Made by a program: the position numbers and the translations under genes
In this document: piece after piece, positions 17,102 through 26,085 of the stretch
How the letters are laid out: every line of letters begins with the position of its first letter
Position numbering within the stretch: the stretch's first letter is position 1
The notes under the pieces: generated by a model
The model's database searches: none
Seen by the model: the letters and a program-made list of their open reading frames with translations, nothing else
What the model was told of the DNA's origin: nothing
DNA from: an uncultured Bacteroidia bacterium
GTDB taxonomy: Bacteria; Bacteroidota; Bacteroidia; Bacteroidales; CAJPTX01
DNA: 64,000 nt
Direction: 5' to 3'
Assembly: GCA_947252645.1 (NCBI GenBank)
Contig: CAMXWF010000012.1
Coordinates: 1-64,000 of the forward strand

Positions 17102-18046
17102 ATGGTCGTAGTCCGATTGCTCATTTGCATGGCTCTTGGTATAGCCTTGGGGGTCATATTGCAACGCAGGGTACTCGTACTCAAGGTGTGCGGTTGGCTG
17201 TTCTCCGCTACGGTCTACCTGCTACTCTTTTTGCTGGGTATGGCCTTGGGCGAGGACCATAGGCTGATAGCCGAGTTGTCGATTTTGGGTGTGCAGTCGC
17301 TGGTGCTAGCGTTGCTGAGCATGGTTTTCAGCATAGTAGGTGGGTGGCTATTCGGCCGTATTGCGCTGCGCCGTAGGCTTCGCACGACATCGGGGGGTGC
17401 AGGCGGAAAGCGCAAGAGTCTTTGGTCGGCCTTGACGAGCAGTGCTAGCTACCTGCTGGGCTTTGGTTTGGGCTTAGCGGTGGGATATTTTTTGCCTATA
17501 CCGGCGTGGGTGGGGCGCTACGATGTTTCTACCCGCACGCTGGAGGTGCTGATGTTCTTTGCTGGTATCTCCGTGGGCGGGGATGTACAGGCCATGCGCT
17601 CCTTGCAGCAGATGTCGATACATTTGCTCTGGCTGCCCTTGGTCACGGTTGTGGGCACGTTGGTGGGGAGTTTGTGTGCTTGGTCTATGCTCGACCTCAA
17701 TCTGCGCGCCTGCGTGGCGGTAGGGTGTGGCTATGGCTACTACAGTCTATCGAGCGTGTTGATCACAGATGGCTTCCGTCCCGAGCGTTTGGCTGCTCAG
17801 GTGGGTGCTATAGCCTTGGTGAGTAATATCTGCCGCGAGGTGCTGACCATCTTTCTGGCTCGCCCCATAGGCCGCGTGTTTGGGCCGCTGGGGGTGATCT
17901 GTAGTGCCGGGGCCACGAGCATGGATACAAACCTGGCCTTTGTGGTGGGCGCCAGCAGCCCGGCCTACGCGGTGCCATCGATTTACCATGGGGTGGTGTT
18001 GACGATATTTTGCCCGGTGGCGGTGGGGCTGGTGCTGATGCTGTAG
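17102..18046 (+). CDS. lysO: LysO-family lysine exporter
   Basis: A 314-aa membrane protein of the DUF340/LysO family, whose E. coli member (YbjE) exports L-lysine and has nearly the same length. Eight or more hydrophobic segments are visible. A conserved core is seen in FFAGISVGGD, VGCGYGYYSLSSVLIT and ATSMDTNLAFV. The ATG at 17102 follows the preceding stop by 10 bp; earlier in-frame codons lie within the upstream gene. The substrate is inferred from the family. Confidence 0.85.
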   Translation: MVVVRLLICMALGIALGVILQRRVLVLKVCGWLFSATVYLLLFLLGMALGEDHRLIAELSILGVQSLVLALLSMVFSIVGGWLFGRIALRRRLRTTSGGAGGKRKSLWSALTSSASYLLGFGLGLAVGYFLPIPAWVGRYDVSTRTLEVLMFFAGISVGGDVQAMRSLQQMSIHLLWLPLVTVVGTLVGSLCAWSMLDLNLRACVAVGCGYGYYSLSSVLITDGFRPERLAAQVGAIALVSNICREVLTIFLARPIGRVFGPLGVICSAGATSMDTNLAFVVGASSPAYAVPSIYHGVVLTIFCPVAVGLVLML

Positions 18047-18060
18047 GGGGGAGGGGCAGA

Positions 18061-19113
18061 ATGTTTCAACGGCTAATACCTTTTCCCCCTCCAGAGGATC
18101 ATCAATTCACTTTTATCGATTTGTTTGCAGGCATAGGGGGCTTTCGTCTGGCATTTCAGCGCTTGGGTGGTCGATGCGTTTTTTCCAGCGAGTGGAATCC
18201 TGCGTCTTGCAAAACCTATAGTGTCAATTTTGGAGAGATGCCCTATGGGGATATTACCCGCCGCGAGGTACAAGCGCGAGTGCCTACCGATTTTGACCTT
18301 TTATGTGCGGGTTTCCCATGTCAGCCATTTTCTATAGCAGGCCAGCGGCGAGGTTTTGAAGAGACGCGCGGGACTCTTTTTTTCAATGTGGCGCAGGTGC
18401 TTTCGGTGTGCCATCCGAAAGCGTTTTTTTTGGAGAACGTCAAGGGTTTGGTGTCGCACAAGGGCGGCGCTACGCTTCAGACGATGCTGCGAATTTTGCG
18501 AGAAGAGTTAGGCTATCGAGTGCCAGAGCCGAGGGTAATCAATGCGAAGGACTTTGGGGTTCCACAAAACAGGGAGCGCGTGTTTATAGTTGGTTTCCGT
18601 GAGGATGCTATCCGCCACTGGCCATTCCATTATCCTGCTCCAATGCCGTTGGAAAGGAGATTTATAGATGTGCGGGAAGAGGAGGAGGTGTCGGTTAAGT
18701 ATTATCTTTCAACGCAGTACATTGCATCCTTGCAACGCCATAGGGCTCGTCATGCGGCTCAAGGCCATGGCTTTGGCTATGAGGTGATTCCCGACGATGG
18801 GATTGCCAACGCAGTGCTTTGTGGAGGCATGGGGCGGGAACGTAATTTGGTGGTGGATATGCGCTTGACAAATTTTACACCAGTCACGAGGATCAAAGGC
18901 GAGGTGAATAGAGATGGTCTCCGCAGAATGACACCACGCGAATGGGCTCGTCTACAAGGCTTTCCAGACGATTTCCGCATAGTAGTCTCCGATACTGAGG
19001 CTTACCGGCAATTTGGGAATTCGGTGGCTATACCTGCTGTGATAGCAACGGGCAGAAAGCTGCTGCGAGTGTTAGGGATAAAATCTATGCCATATGGGAC
19101 TACGGGGGAATAG
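18061..19113 (+). CDS. DNA (cytosine-5) methyltransferase, probable HpaII-type
   Basis: A 350-aa C5-cytosine methyltransferase. Motifs in order: I (FIDLFAGIGGFRLAF, 18-32), IV with the catalytic Cys87 in GFPCQPFS, VI ENV (125-127), VIII QNRERVFIVGF, a variable target-recognition region, IX (RMTPREWARLQGFP) and X (FGNSV). The start at 18061 is preceded by GGAGGGG. It overlaps the downstream endonuclease by 20 bp, and together they form a type II restriction-modification pair. Because the partner is HpaII-like, CCGG is the expected target. GC content is lower than in the flanking genes, which suggests horizontal acquisition. Confidence 0.93.
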   Translation: MFQRLIPFPPPEDHQFTFIDLFAGIGGFRLAFQRLGGRCVFSSEWNPASCKTYSVNFGEMPYGDITRREVQARVPTDFDLLCAGFPCQPFSIAGQRRGFEETRGTLFFNVAQVLSVCHPKAFFLENVKGLVSHKGGATLQTMLRILREELGYRVPEPRVINAKDFGVPQNRERVFIVGFREDAIRHWPFHYPAPMPLERRFIDVREEEEVSVKYYLSTQYIASLQRHRARHAAQGHGFGYEVIPDDGIANAVLCGGMGRERNLVVDMRLTNFTPVTRIKGEVNRDGLRRMTPREWARLQGFPDDFRIVVSDTEAYRQFGNSVAIPAVIATGRKLLRVLGIKSMPYGTTGE

Positions 19114-20167
19114 GGGAGAGTGGAGTGAACTCTATGTGTTATTTAAGTTGTTGGCTGATGGTAAGCTGCAGTTTGGCCTTCCAGACATGGAGTGCTTGAC
19201 TGACCTTTGGTATCCCATAATTCGGATTGTACGAGAAGAGGCTACACACCCCGACAAGCTTTATGAGCTGGCAACGGGCGGCGAGGTCCTCATTAGTTGG
19301 TCAGGGCAAAGAGCTCCAATCAGGGTGGGAGTGCATGAGTTCCTAGAGCAGGCAAAAAGTTTATTTTCTGTCATCGAGCAGATGAAAGGCGTTGTGGCTA
19401 TCCCTGATACGGAGCATTTCATGCGTAAGATAGGTTGTACGCAGATAAAGGCTTCTTCGACTAAGAAGCGGGATTTGATCATTGAGGTGCGTGCTCCAAT
19501 GCAAGGGACTCTGGCGCTAGGCTTTAGCATAAAATCGCAGCTAGGGTCACCCTCTGCACTACTTAATGCCTCCGGGGCCACGCTTATTTCTTTTTCCATC
19601 GAGCCAGCACCGTCTGTAAGGGTAGTTAAGCGCATTAACCGAATAGATACAAGGGGAAGAGTTCGCGATAGGGTTCGGGCTCTCAATAAAGCAGGGTATA
19701 CTTTCCGTAGTTGCACTTATCTGAATAAGACCTTTTACAACAACTTGATGCTTGTCGATAGTGAGATGCCTCGTATAATGGCCCTGATGGTATGGGAGTA
19801 CTATGCTACAGGTGTACGAAGGTGTTCAGAATTAGCCGAGGTGTTGGTGGATATGGATCCCTTAGGGGTTGGTGTGCGGGGAGAAGTGTTCTACCGTTAT
19901 AAGCTTAAGAAGCTCTTGGTGGAGATAGCCTTGGGGCTTATGCCAGCCACGCCCTGGGAGGGATGTTACGAGGTCAACGGGGGATATTTGGTGGTGAGGC
20001 GCGATGGGGAAGTGCTTTGCTACCACTTCTACGATAGGAACAGGTTTGAGGATTTTCTTTTCTACAATACGCAGTTCGACACTCCCTCCGCGAGCCGCTG
20101 GAATTTTGGGGAGCTTTCTGAGGATGGTGCGCTGAAGTTGCCTGTGCTGGTACGCTTTATCAGGTAG
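19094..20167 (+). CDS. HpaII-family type II restriction endonuclease
   Basis: A 357-aa endonuclease, close to the length of HpaII. It opens with GNRGEWSELYVLFKLLADGK and contains the core GFSIKSQLGSPSALLNASGA, both characteristic of this family. The likely catalytic acidic and Lys residues are in KKRDLIIEV and SIKSQ. It cleaves unmethylated target DNA, predicted to be CCGG. Its start lies within the 3' end of the methyltransferase gene, in another frame, so translation is coupled. Segments fall to about 38% GC, well below the neighbours. Confidence 0.9.
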   Translation: MGLRGNRGEWSELYVLFKLLADGKLQFGLPDMECLTDLWYPIIRIVREEATHPDKLYELATGGEVLISWSGQRAPIRVGVHEFLEQAKSLFSVIEQMKGVVAIPDTEHFMRKIGCTQIKASSTKKRDLIIEVRAPMQGTLALGFSIKSQLGSPSALLNASGATLISFSIEPAPSVRVVKRINRIDTRGRVRDRVRALNKAGYTFRSCTYLNKTFYNNLMLVDSEMPRIMALMVWEYYATGVRRCSELAEVLVDMDPLGVGVRGEVFYRYKLKKLLVEIALGLMPATPWEGCYEVNGGYLVVRRDGEVLCYHFYDRNRFEDFLFYNTQFDTPSASRWNFGELSEDGALKLPVLVRFIR

Positions 20168-20242
20168 TGCTGTAGGAAGTGCCATATTTTTGCTACGTTG
20201 TGCCCTGTGTCGCTCGAGTGGTTTGTTAAGTGGAAATATACT

Positions 20243-20250
20243 GGAGGAGG
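20243..20250 (+). promoter_or_regulatory. strong ribosome-binding site
   Basis: GGAGGAGG lies 9 nt before the ATG of the nitroreductase gene and fixes its start. This is a stronger Shine-Dalgarno match than most genes here show. Confidence 0.7.
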
Positions 20251-20259
20251 TAGTGTAGT

Positions 20260-20895
20260 ATGGGACAAATGTTTGATTTCGAGGCTTTTCGGGCCCTGAT
20301 GGCGGCTCGGCATAGTGAGTATCACCTGGCCCCCGAGTGGGTGGTGTCGCAGGAGTCGGTGGAGGGCATGCTGGGCGATTTGCTGCAGCAGATGCCCACG
20401 CACTTCAATTGCCAGCCCGTTCGGGTGGTGCTACTGACGGGAGCGGCCCATGCGCGCCACTGGGATCTGGTGGCGCAGGCACTGCTGGCGAAGATAGGGC
20501 AGGCTCGTTTTGATGATGGCACCAAGCAGAAGATAGCGACCTCATTTGCCAGTGGGGTTGCGACGTTGCTATTCTACGACGACACCGCCACTACGCAGCG
20601 CATGGTGGCGCAATTCCCTGGCCTTGCAGCTAACTTCCCTAAGTGGGCGCAACAGGTGCAGGGCTCGCACCAATACATGGCTTGGCTTGGACTTGTGGGG
20701 ATGGGGTTTGGGGCGAATGTGCAGCACTACATTGGGCTGGCAGATGCCGAGATTGCCACGCTGGCGCATGCGCATCCATCGTGGCAACTCGTGGCGCAGA
20801 TGCCGTTTGGCCGGGTTGTAGAGCCTGCGGCGCCGAAGAAGCGGTTGCCTATCCAGGAGGTGCTTTCGGTGGTGAATTGCGCATCGTGCGACTAG
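20260..20895 (+). CDS. nitroreductase-family oxidoreductase
   Basis: A 211-aa flavin-dependent nitroreductase-like protein of the COG3560 group. The family features are LLFYDD, FPGLAANFPKWAQQVQG, then HQYMAWLGLVGMGFGANVQH and a late WQLVAQMPFG. These enzymes bind FMN and reduce nitro or quinone compounds; the natural substrate is unknown. The N-terminus differs from the usual RRS start of the family. The C-terminus carries a CASCD tail of unknown meaning. It is transcribed alone after the restriction-modification pair. Confidence 0.85.
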   Translation: MGQMFDFEAFRALMAARHSEYHLAPEWVVSQESVEGMLGDLLQQMPTHFNCQPVRVVLLTGAAHARHWDLVAQALLAKIGQARFDDGTKQKIATSFASGVATLLFYDDTATTQRMVAQFPGLAANFPKWAQQVQGSHQYMAWLGLVGMGFGANVQHYIGLADAEIATLAHAHPSWQLVAQMPFGRVVEPAAPKKRLPIQEVLSVVNCASCD

Positions 20896-20953
20896 GGTAC
20901 CAGTAGGTTCATAGGGTGGAGTCTGTGGGGCTCCAGGATAGTTTAGAATTTGT

Positions 20954-20961
20954 TACCTTTG
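20954..20961 (+). promoter_or_regulatory. -7 promoter element of the EF-G paralog gene
   Basis: TACCTTTG, a full match to TAnnTTTG, lies 71 bp before the start at 21033. No clear -33 element is visible. Confidence 0.6.
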
Positions 20962-21032
20962 AACTAGGGTAGGCCCTGGGATCCACCGGGGGCCACGGTG
21001 AGCGCAAACAAACATCAAAGGGACACGGGCCT

Positions 21033-23192
21033 ATGAAAAGCTATGCGACAACGGAGATCCGCAACGTGGTGTTGCTGGGGAGTTCCGATGCAGGGAAAAC
21101 GCTACTGGCAGAGGCGATGCTTTTTGAAGGGGGAGTGGTAGCGCGCAAGGGGACGATAGAGGGGAAGAACACGGTGTCGGATTCGAGCGAGCTGGAGCAG
21201 CAGAATGGGAAGTCAATCTTCTCATCGGTGCTCTATACCGAGTTCATGGACCATAAGCTCAATCTGTTTGATACGCCAGGGTCAGACGATTTCATTGGCG
21301 CCACCGTTCCGATGCTCACCGTGGCCGATTTGGCGGTGATGGTGGTCAATGCGCAGCGTGGGGCCGAGGTGGGCACTGAGATCTTCACCCGTTGGGCGGT
21401 GCGCATGCATAAGCCGATGATCGTCGCCCTTAATCAGCTCGATCACGAGAAGGCCAACTATGAGCACGCGCTCGAGTCGCTGGAGCTCATCTATGGGCCA
21501 GGGCTGGTGACTGTGCAATATCCTGTCAACGCAGGGGCAGGTTTTGATTCCTTCATCGATGTACTCCTGATGAAGATGTATAGGTTCACGGGAGACCAGG
21601 GCCAGCGGGAGGAGCTGGAGATCCCTGCCGACCAGCTGGAGAAGGCCAAGGCTCTCAACGTGAAGCTGATAGAGAAGGCCGCGGAGAACGATGACCACCT
21701 CATGGAGCTATACTTCGAGAAGGGGTTGCTGACAGAGGATGAGATTCGGAAGGGCCTGTCGATAGGCCTGGCCCATGGGGAGGTCTACCCAGTGTTTTGC
21801 CTCTCGGCCCTGAAGTCCATTGGGATCAAACGGCTCATGGAGTTTATCATCCGGGTGGGGGCTTCGCCAGACCAGGTGGCTCCGTTGGCCACACCAGACG
21901 GGGAGGCGGTACCCTGCACGTCCGAAGGGCGTACAGCTCTGTTTGTCTTTAAGACGGCCAACGAGCCCCACATAGGAGAGATCAACTACTTCAAGGTTGC
22001 CCGAGGGGTTCTGAAGGAAAACCAGGATTTAATCAACGTTGACACAGCGGTCAAGGAGCGCTTATCGCAGATTTTTGTGGTGGCGGGGGGGCGGCGTGAG
22101 CGGGTAGGGCAGCTCGCCGCGGGCGATGTGGGAGCCGTGGTGAAGCTTAAGGGCACCAAGAGCGACCAGACGCTCTGCGAGGAGGACGCGCAGGTAAAGA
22201 TAGCCCCCATGGTGTTTCCCAACCACAAGTATCGGGTTGCTGTTAAGGCCTCGAACCAGGCCGAGACGGAGAAACTTGGCGAGTTGCTGCATAGGGCCCA
22301 AGAGGAGGATTTGTCGCTGGGGGTGGAGTTTTCCAAGGAGCTGCGTCAGATCATCGTCTCGGGCCAGGGGGAGCACCACCTGGACATTCTGAAGTGGCGG
22401 TTGATCAATGAGGGCAAGCTACAGGTGGAGTTTTTGCCACCTCGCATTCCATATCGCGAGACCATCACGAAGATGGCCCAGGGCGGATACCGCCATAAAA
22501 AGCAGTCGGGCGGTGCGGGTCAGTTTGCCGAGGTTCACCTGGTAGTAGAGCCCTACACCGAGGGCATGGCGGATCCTACGAAGTACAAAGTGGATGGGCG
22601 CGATTTGAATTTGAACGTTCGCGATAAGAACGTTGTAGAGCTGGAGTGGGGAGGGAAGTTGGTGTTCTACAACTGCATAGTGGGTGGTGTGATAGACAAC
22701 CGCTTCATGCCTGCTATCCTCAAGGGCGTGATGGAGAAGATGGAGCGGGGACCGCTCACGGGGTCCTATGCGCGCGACATCTGCGTGTCGGTGTACGATG
22801 GCAAGATGCACCCGGTGGATAGCAATGAGATCTCCTTTAAGCTGGCCGGGCGTAATGCCTTCAGCATGGCGTTTAAGGAGGCGGGACCGAAGATCATGGA
22901 GCCCATCTACGAGGTGGAGGTGCTGGTGCCTTCCGACAGGATGGGCGATGTGATGAGCGACTTGCAGAATCGCCGGGCTATCATCTTGGGCATGGAGAAT
23001 GCCAAGGGTTTTGAGAAGATCAAGGCCCACGTGCCGTTGGCCGAGATGGGGAAGTACTCCACGGCGCTCTCCTCGCTGACTAGTGGTCGGGCCACTTTCG
23101 ATATGGCTTTTGTGCGCTACGAGGCGGTTCCAAGCGATATCCAGCAGCGGCTGCTCAAGGAGTACGAAGAGAGTGCCGAGAGCCAGGAGTAG
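21033..23192 (+). CDS. fusA2: elongation factor G paralog, EF-G2 type
   Basis: A 719-aa protein with the five-domain EF-G layout, clearly not the canonical factor. The P-loop reads GSSDAGKT (16-23). Switch II is DTPGSDDF (80-87), with Ser84 in place of the catalytic His of canonical DTPGHVDF. G4 is NQLD (134-137) instead of NKxD. Domain II-V motifs such as SGQGEHHLDI and the GGYRHKKQSGGAGQ block are kept. In Bacteroides thetaiotaomicron an EF-G paralog of this type has been reported to translocate without GTP hydrolysis and to matter during nutrient limitation; the same role is inferred here. It is monocistronic, with its own promoter. Confidence 0.9.
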   Translation: MKSYATTEIRNVVLLGSSDAGKTLLAEAMLFEGGVVARKGTIEGKNTVSDSSELEQQNGKSIFSSVLYTEFMDHKLNLFDTPGSDDFIGATVPMLTVADLAVMVVNAQRGAEVGTEIFTRWAVRMHKPMIVALNQLDHEKANYEHALESLELIYGPGLVTVQYPVNAGAGFDSFIDVLLMKMYRFTGDQGQREELEIPADQLEKAKALNVKLIEKAAENDDHLMELYFEKGLLTEDEIRKGLSIGLAHGEVYPVFCLSALKSIGIKRLMEFIIRVGASPDQVAPLATPDGEAVPCTSEGRTALFVFKTANEPHIGEINYFKVARGVLKENQDLINVDTAVKERLSQIFVVAGGRRERVGQLAAGDVGAVVKLKGTKSDQTLCEEDAQVKIAPMVFPNHKYRVAVKASNQAETEKLGELLHRAQEEDLSLGVEFSKELRQIIVSGQGEHHLDILKWRLINEGKLQVEFLPPRIPYRETITKMAQGGYRHKKQSGGAGQFAEVHLVVEPYTEGMADPTKYKVDGRDLNLNVRDKNVVELEWGGKLVFYNCIVGGVIDNRFMPAILKGVMEKMERGPLTGSYARDICVSVYDGKMHPVDSNEISFKLAGRNAFSMAFKEAGPKIMEPIYEVEVLVPSDRMGDVMSDLQNRRAIILGMENAKGFEKIKAHVPLAEMGKYSTALSSLTSGRATFDMAFVRYEAVPSDIQQRLLKEYEESAESQE

Positions 23193-23592
23193 CAGAGCGA
23201 CCTGGCAATTATAGCATGGCGAGCAAGGGGCAGGGCTTGCCACCTGGAGCGGAGGTGGTATGTACTCTGCCGCCTTGCGCTGGTTTTGCCCGGCTGCTTA
23301 GCTTGGAGTGCTGCGCATTAGGTGGTACTGACTCATACTTAAGCGTGTCAGGCCGTAGTGGGTAGTCGTGGACGCAGCGTGTTGGGGGGCCTGCCAACCT
23401 TATCCCCGTGCGGGGATAGCGGAGGGGAAGCATGTAGCACCGTTGGGTTCGGAGGGCTTCGGCACGATGTTTGCGAAGAAAAATTTCGAGGTGTGGTGGA
23501 TTTTGCCGTGTGTCTGTAGGGCAAAAAGAATTACCTTCGCGTAGTTGTAACACCGAGGCTCTTTGTAGGCCTCACGAAACAAGTCAAAGGAT
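23193..23592. other. 400-bp gene-free interval
   Basis: No credible gene. It contains a palindrome with 8-bp arms (23401-23418) that could be a T-less terminator of the EF-G paralog, and a TACCTTCG element at 23532-23539. The rest shows nothing recognisable. Confidence 0.4.
23532..23539 (+). promoter_or_regulatory. -7 promoter element of a lipoprotein gene
   Basis: TACCTTCG lies 53 bp before the lipoprotein start at 23593. A TTTG occurs further upstream (23502-23505), at a distance longer than usual. Confidence 0.5.
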
Positions 23593-24255
23593 ATGAAGCG
23601 TTGGATGTTGTTTGCGCTGATGGCGCTGGCAGTGGGGGGGATAGTGTTGAGCGGCTGCAAGAAGAAGGAAGACTCTAAGCCCACCCCAGAGGGATTCTCA
23701 ACGGGGCTCTACAAGGTGACAGGTACGAAGGTTGGTGAAAAGGTAGTGTCGATCCAGACGAAGAAGGAAGTTGAGGAGAACTTACGCTTCCTGAAAAGGA
23801 TCGCAATGGCGGTTAAAGATGAAACCAAGGCCAATCAGGTCAAGGAAGTCATTGTCGATGCGTTTGTGAGCATTAGCGACCTGGGGTTAGAGTTCAAAGC
23901 TGACAACAAGGTGAGTCTCAATCTGGCCAAGGGATTCGATAAGGATCCCGAGGGTAGCTACACGACGAGCGATGGCAAGGTGGTAGTCAAGTTCGGGGAG
24001 CTGACCCCGAAGAATAATGCCGGTGAGTGGGAGAAGGTGATTGCCGCGCAATTCTCGGGCAAAGAGGTGACGCTTGCGATCCAGGAGGAGGGCAAGCTGG
24101 AGTGGGCTCTACCGAGCAGCCAGCTGTACGACAAAGTGTTTTCGACCTTGCGGAGCAAGAAGCTAGAAGACGCGGCTGCTGCGCTGGAGGCTGCCCTTAA
24201 AATGGCACCTAAATCTGGAACAGATTATAAGTTCTACTTCACCAAGGTTCGCTAG
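23593..24255 (+). CDS. hypothetical lipoprotein
   Basis: A 220-aa protein with a lipoprotein signal peptide ending in VLSGC (Cys22), then a Lys-rich stretch (KKKED) and a soluble domain rich in Lys, Glu and Val. I do not recognise the domain. It sits immediately before two paralogous lipoproteins but does not share their sequence; only the lipoprotein signal and the general size are alike. A strong terminator follows, so it is a separate unit with its own promoter. Confidence 0.8.
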   Translation: MKRWMLFALMALAVGGIVLSGCKKKEDSKPTPEGFSTGLYKVTGTKVGEKVVSIQTKKEVEENLRFLKRIAMAVKDETKANQVKEVIVDAFVSISDLGLEFKADNKVSLNLAKGFDKDPEGSYTTSDGKVVVKFGELTPKNNAGEWEKVIAAQFSGKEVTLAIQEEGKLEWALPSSQLYDKVFSTLRSKKLEDAAAALEAALKMAPKSGTDYKFYFTKVR

Positions 24256-24274
24256 CGCATAGCATACGCATAGT

Positions 24275-24307
24275 AAGCCCCGCGGGTAGGCCCCGCGGGG
24301 CTTTTTT
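24275..24307 (+). terminator. Rho-independent terminator
   Basis: A GC-rich stem of about 11 bp (24275-24285 with 24293-24303) is followed by a T tract to 24307. It ends the lipoprotein gene 20 bp after its stop. Confidence 0.93.
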
Positions 24308-24311
24308 GTGC

Positions 24312-24344
24312 TTTGCTAGGGTGACGACAGATTTTGTACCTTTG
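24312..24344 (+). promoter_or_regulatory. complete Bacteroidota promoter
   Basis: TTTG at 24312-24315 and TACCTTTG at 24337-24344, separated by 21 bp, match both the -33 and -7 consensus elements. This is the best promoter in the window. It starts right after the preceding terminator and 22 bp before the lipoprotein gene at 24366. Confidence 0.8.
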
Positions 24345-24365
24345 GAGGAGAAATGAGGATTTACC

Positions 24366-25100
24366 ATGGCACGTAAGATTCTTTTGTTTTGTGGTTGCGT
24401 TGTGGCGGTGCTGCTAGCCGCGTGGCTGTCGGGCTGTTCGAAGCCGCAGGTGCCGCCCGAGGAGAACCCCGAAGAGGAGAAGCGTAATGAGGTGCTGCCC
24501 GAGCAGATGATGCCTGGTACGTGGTGGGTGTGCGAGATGCTTGGGAAGCATCCGATCGTAACGCCTGAGCAGCGGGTTGAGGCCAGTGGGAAGATCATGG
24601 GTTATATCAACTTGATTCTCTTGGAGCCCAAGGGCAGCAAGGTCTATACGCAGGTGCAGCAGATGGTGGGGGCCTGCATGGATGAACTGCGGCAATTAGG
24701 GTTCAGCATGTCCTTACAAGACAGCATGTTGGAGGTTCATGCGCCAGAGGGGGTAAAGGTGGAAGGCAAGGGCAGGTGTTGCAAAGTGCTAGACGGCAAA
24801 GGGCGTACGGGGGACAACGTAGAGGTCGTTTTCCCGAAGATGGTGTTGCAATCGCAGGCATCGGTGCCTGTTTACCGGCGGAAATTCGTGGAGTACTATT
24901 CTGGTAGGAAGGACACGTTGCAGTCGCAGCAGGGTAGGATGTTACTTCGGGTGCCAGGGACGTTTGTATGTGGGCCAGTAGCCGATACTGTGACCGCGAT
25001 GGGGCTTAAGGTGAAAGGGGCTACCCTGCGTAAGTTTGGGGAGACGTTTCCTGGTTTCAATGCAGTTCTGATTTATCGGGGTGCAGATGTGCCGTGGTGA
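24366..25100 (+). CDS. hypothetical lipoprotein, first tandem paralog
   Basis: A 244-aa lipoprotein (lipobox WLSGC, Cys24) of no family I recognise. It is clearly homologous to the product of the gene at 25348: shared blocks include IMGYINLIL, GFSMSLQDSMLEVHAPEG, a VEYYSG-KDTL block, RVPGTFVC and LRKFGETFPGFNAVL. The shared Trp-Trp-x-Cys-Glu motif (WWVCE) near the mature N-terminus and a second Cys near the C-terminus could form a disulfide. It probably works in the periplasm or on the outer membrane. Confidence 0.8.
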   Translation: MARKILLFCGCVVAVLLAAWLSGCSKPQVPPEENPEEEKRNEVLPEQMMPGTWWVCEMLGKHPIVTPEQRVEASGKIMGYINLILLEPKGSKVYTQVQQMVGACMDELRQLGFSMSLQDSMLEVHAPEGVKVEGKGRCCKVLDGKGRTGDNVEVVFPKMVLQSQASVPVYRRKFVEYYSGRKDTLQSQQGRMLLRVPGTFVCGPVADTVTAMGLKVKGATLRKFGETFPGFNAVLIYRGADVPW

Positions 25101-25326
25101 ACTTGCTATAGAGTAGCGAGGCCATGGGGAGTTGGGTGGGATTAGTGGCTGGGGTAGACGATGCCTAGATCATGTTGGTTGGCGTGCTGACGGGGGCCTT
25201 CGGTAGTTTCTCCCGCGAGGGCTTTGTGCGTAGTGTGCGATGGCTCTTATCCATAGGGCTTTGCAGAGCCCAGCGGCAGGGCTTTTCTGTGGGGCATGGG
25301 GCTGGCTGGAAGTGCGGAGGATTGTT

Positions 25327-25334
25327 TACCTTTG
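25327..25334 (+). promoter_or_regulatory. -7 promoter element of the second paralog
   Basis: TACCTTTG matches the consensus and lies 13 bp before the ATG at 25348, so the leader would be very short. Confidence 0.6.
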
Positions 25335-25347
25335 GCGAGTAGATAGA

Positions 25348-26067
25348 ATGCGGGTCGTAGTGCGTTTATGGGGGCTTATTGCAGTTGGGGTAGCGGTTTT
25401 GCTAGTTGGCGTGGTGCTTTATGGGTGCGAAAAACCTACGTCGCCAGAGCAGCTTCCTCCGGAGTCGGTGGCTAAGGATGGCTGGTGGGAGTGCGTGGCG
25501 TTGGGCGGGAACAGGATTACTACGCCAGAGGAGCGCAATGACGCTAGCGAGAAGATTATGGGGTACATCAACTTGATCCTCAAGGAGGAGCAGGGGAGTG
25601 CGGTGTACGATAAGGTGCGGGCGCAAGTGCGGGATTGCATGGTGGAGCTGCAACAGCTGGGGCTTCGATTCAGTCTCCAAGACAGCACGCTGGAGCTCCA
25701 TGCGCCAGAGGGGATAGCGGTGAAGGAGAGGGGTAAGTGGCGCGACTTGCCGACCAAAGAGGGGAGCGCAAGTGCTTCTACCGCAGTGACATTCCCTGCT
25801 CTGGTCTTGACATCGGCCGCGGCGACCCCCGTTTTCCGGAGGCAGCTTGTTGAGTACTATTCAGGGAAGAAGGACACATTGGAATCGCAAGGGCAGGTGG
25901 CCTTTTTGCGGGTGCCAGGGCGCTTTGTGTGCGACCCGATAGCGGACATGGTTTTAGCATTGGGGCTCCAAGAGCGGGGGGAGGAGTTGCGCAAGTTTGG
26001 AGAGGCCTTTTCAGGCTTCAACGCGGTGCTTGAGTACCGTGGGGACAATCCAACGTGGGTAAAATGA
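25348..26067 (+). CDS. hypothetical lipoprotein, second tandem paralog
   Basis: A 239-aa lipoprotein (lipobox VVLYGC, Cys27) and close paralog of the preceding gene product; it shares GYINLIL, LRFSLQDSTLELHAPEG, a VEYYSGKKDTL block, RVPGRFVCDP and LRKFGEAFSGFNAVL. The start at 25348 is set by the lipoprotein signal and the promoter element directly before it; the longer frame to 25240 would cross the promoter. Each copy has its own promoter, so they may be expressed under different conditions. The function is unknown. Confidence 0.8.
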   Translation: MRVVVRLWGLIAVGVAVLLVGVVLYGCEKPTSPEQLPPESVAKDGWWECVALGGNRITTPEERNDASEKIMGYINLILKEEQGSAVYDKVRAQVRDCMVELQQLGLRFSLQDSTLELHAPEGIAVKERGKWRDLPTKEGSASASTAVTFPALVLTSAAATPVFRRQLVEYYSGKKDTLESQGQVAFLRVPGRFVCDPIADMVLALGLQERGEELRKFGEAFSGFNAVLEYRGDNPTWVK

Positions 26068-26085
26068 GAGGCTAGGAGAGCAGGT

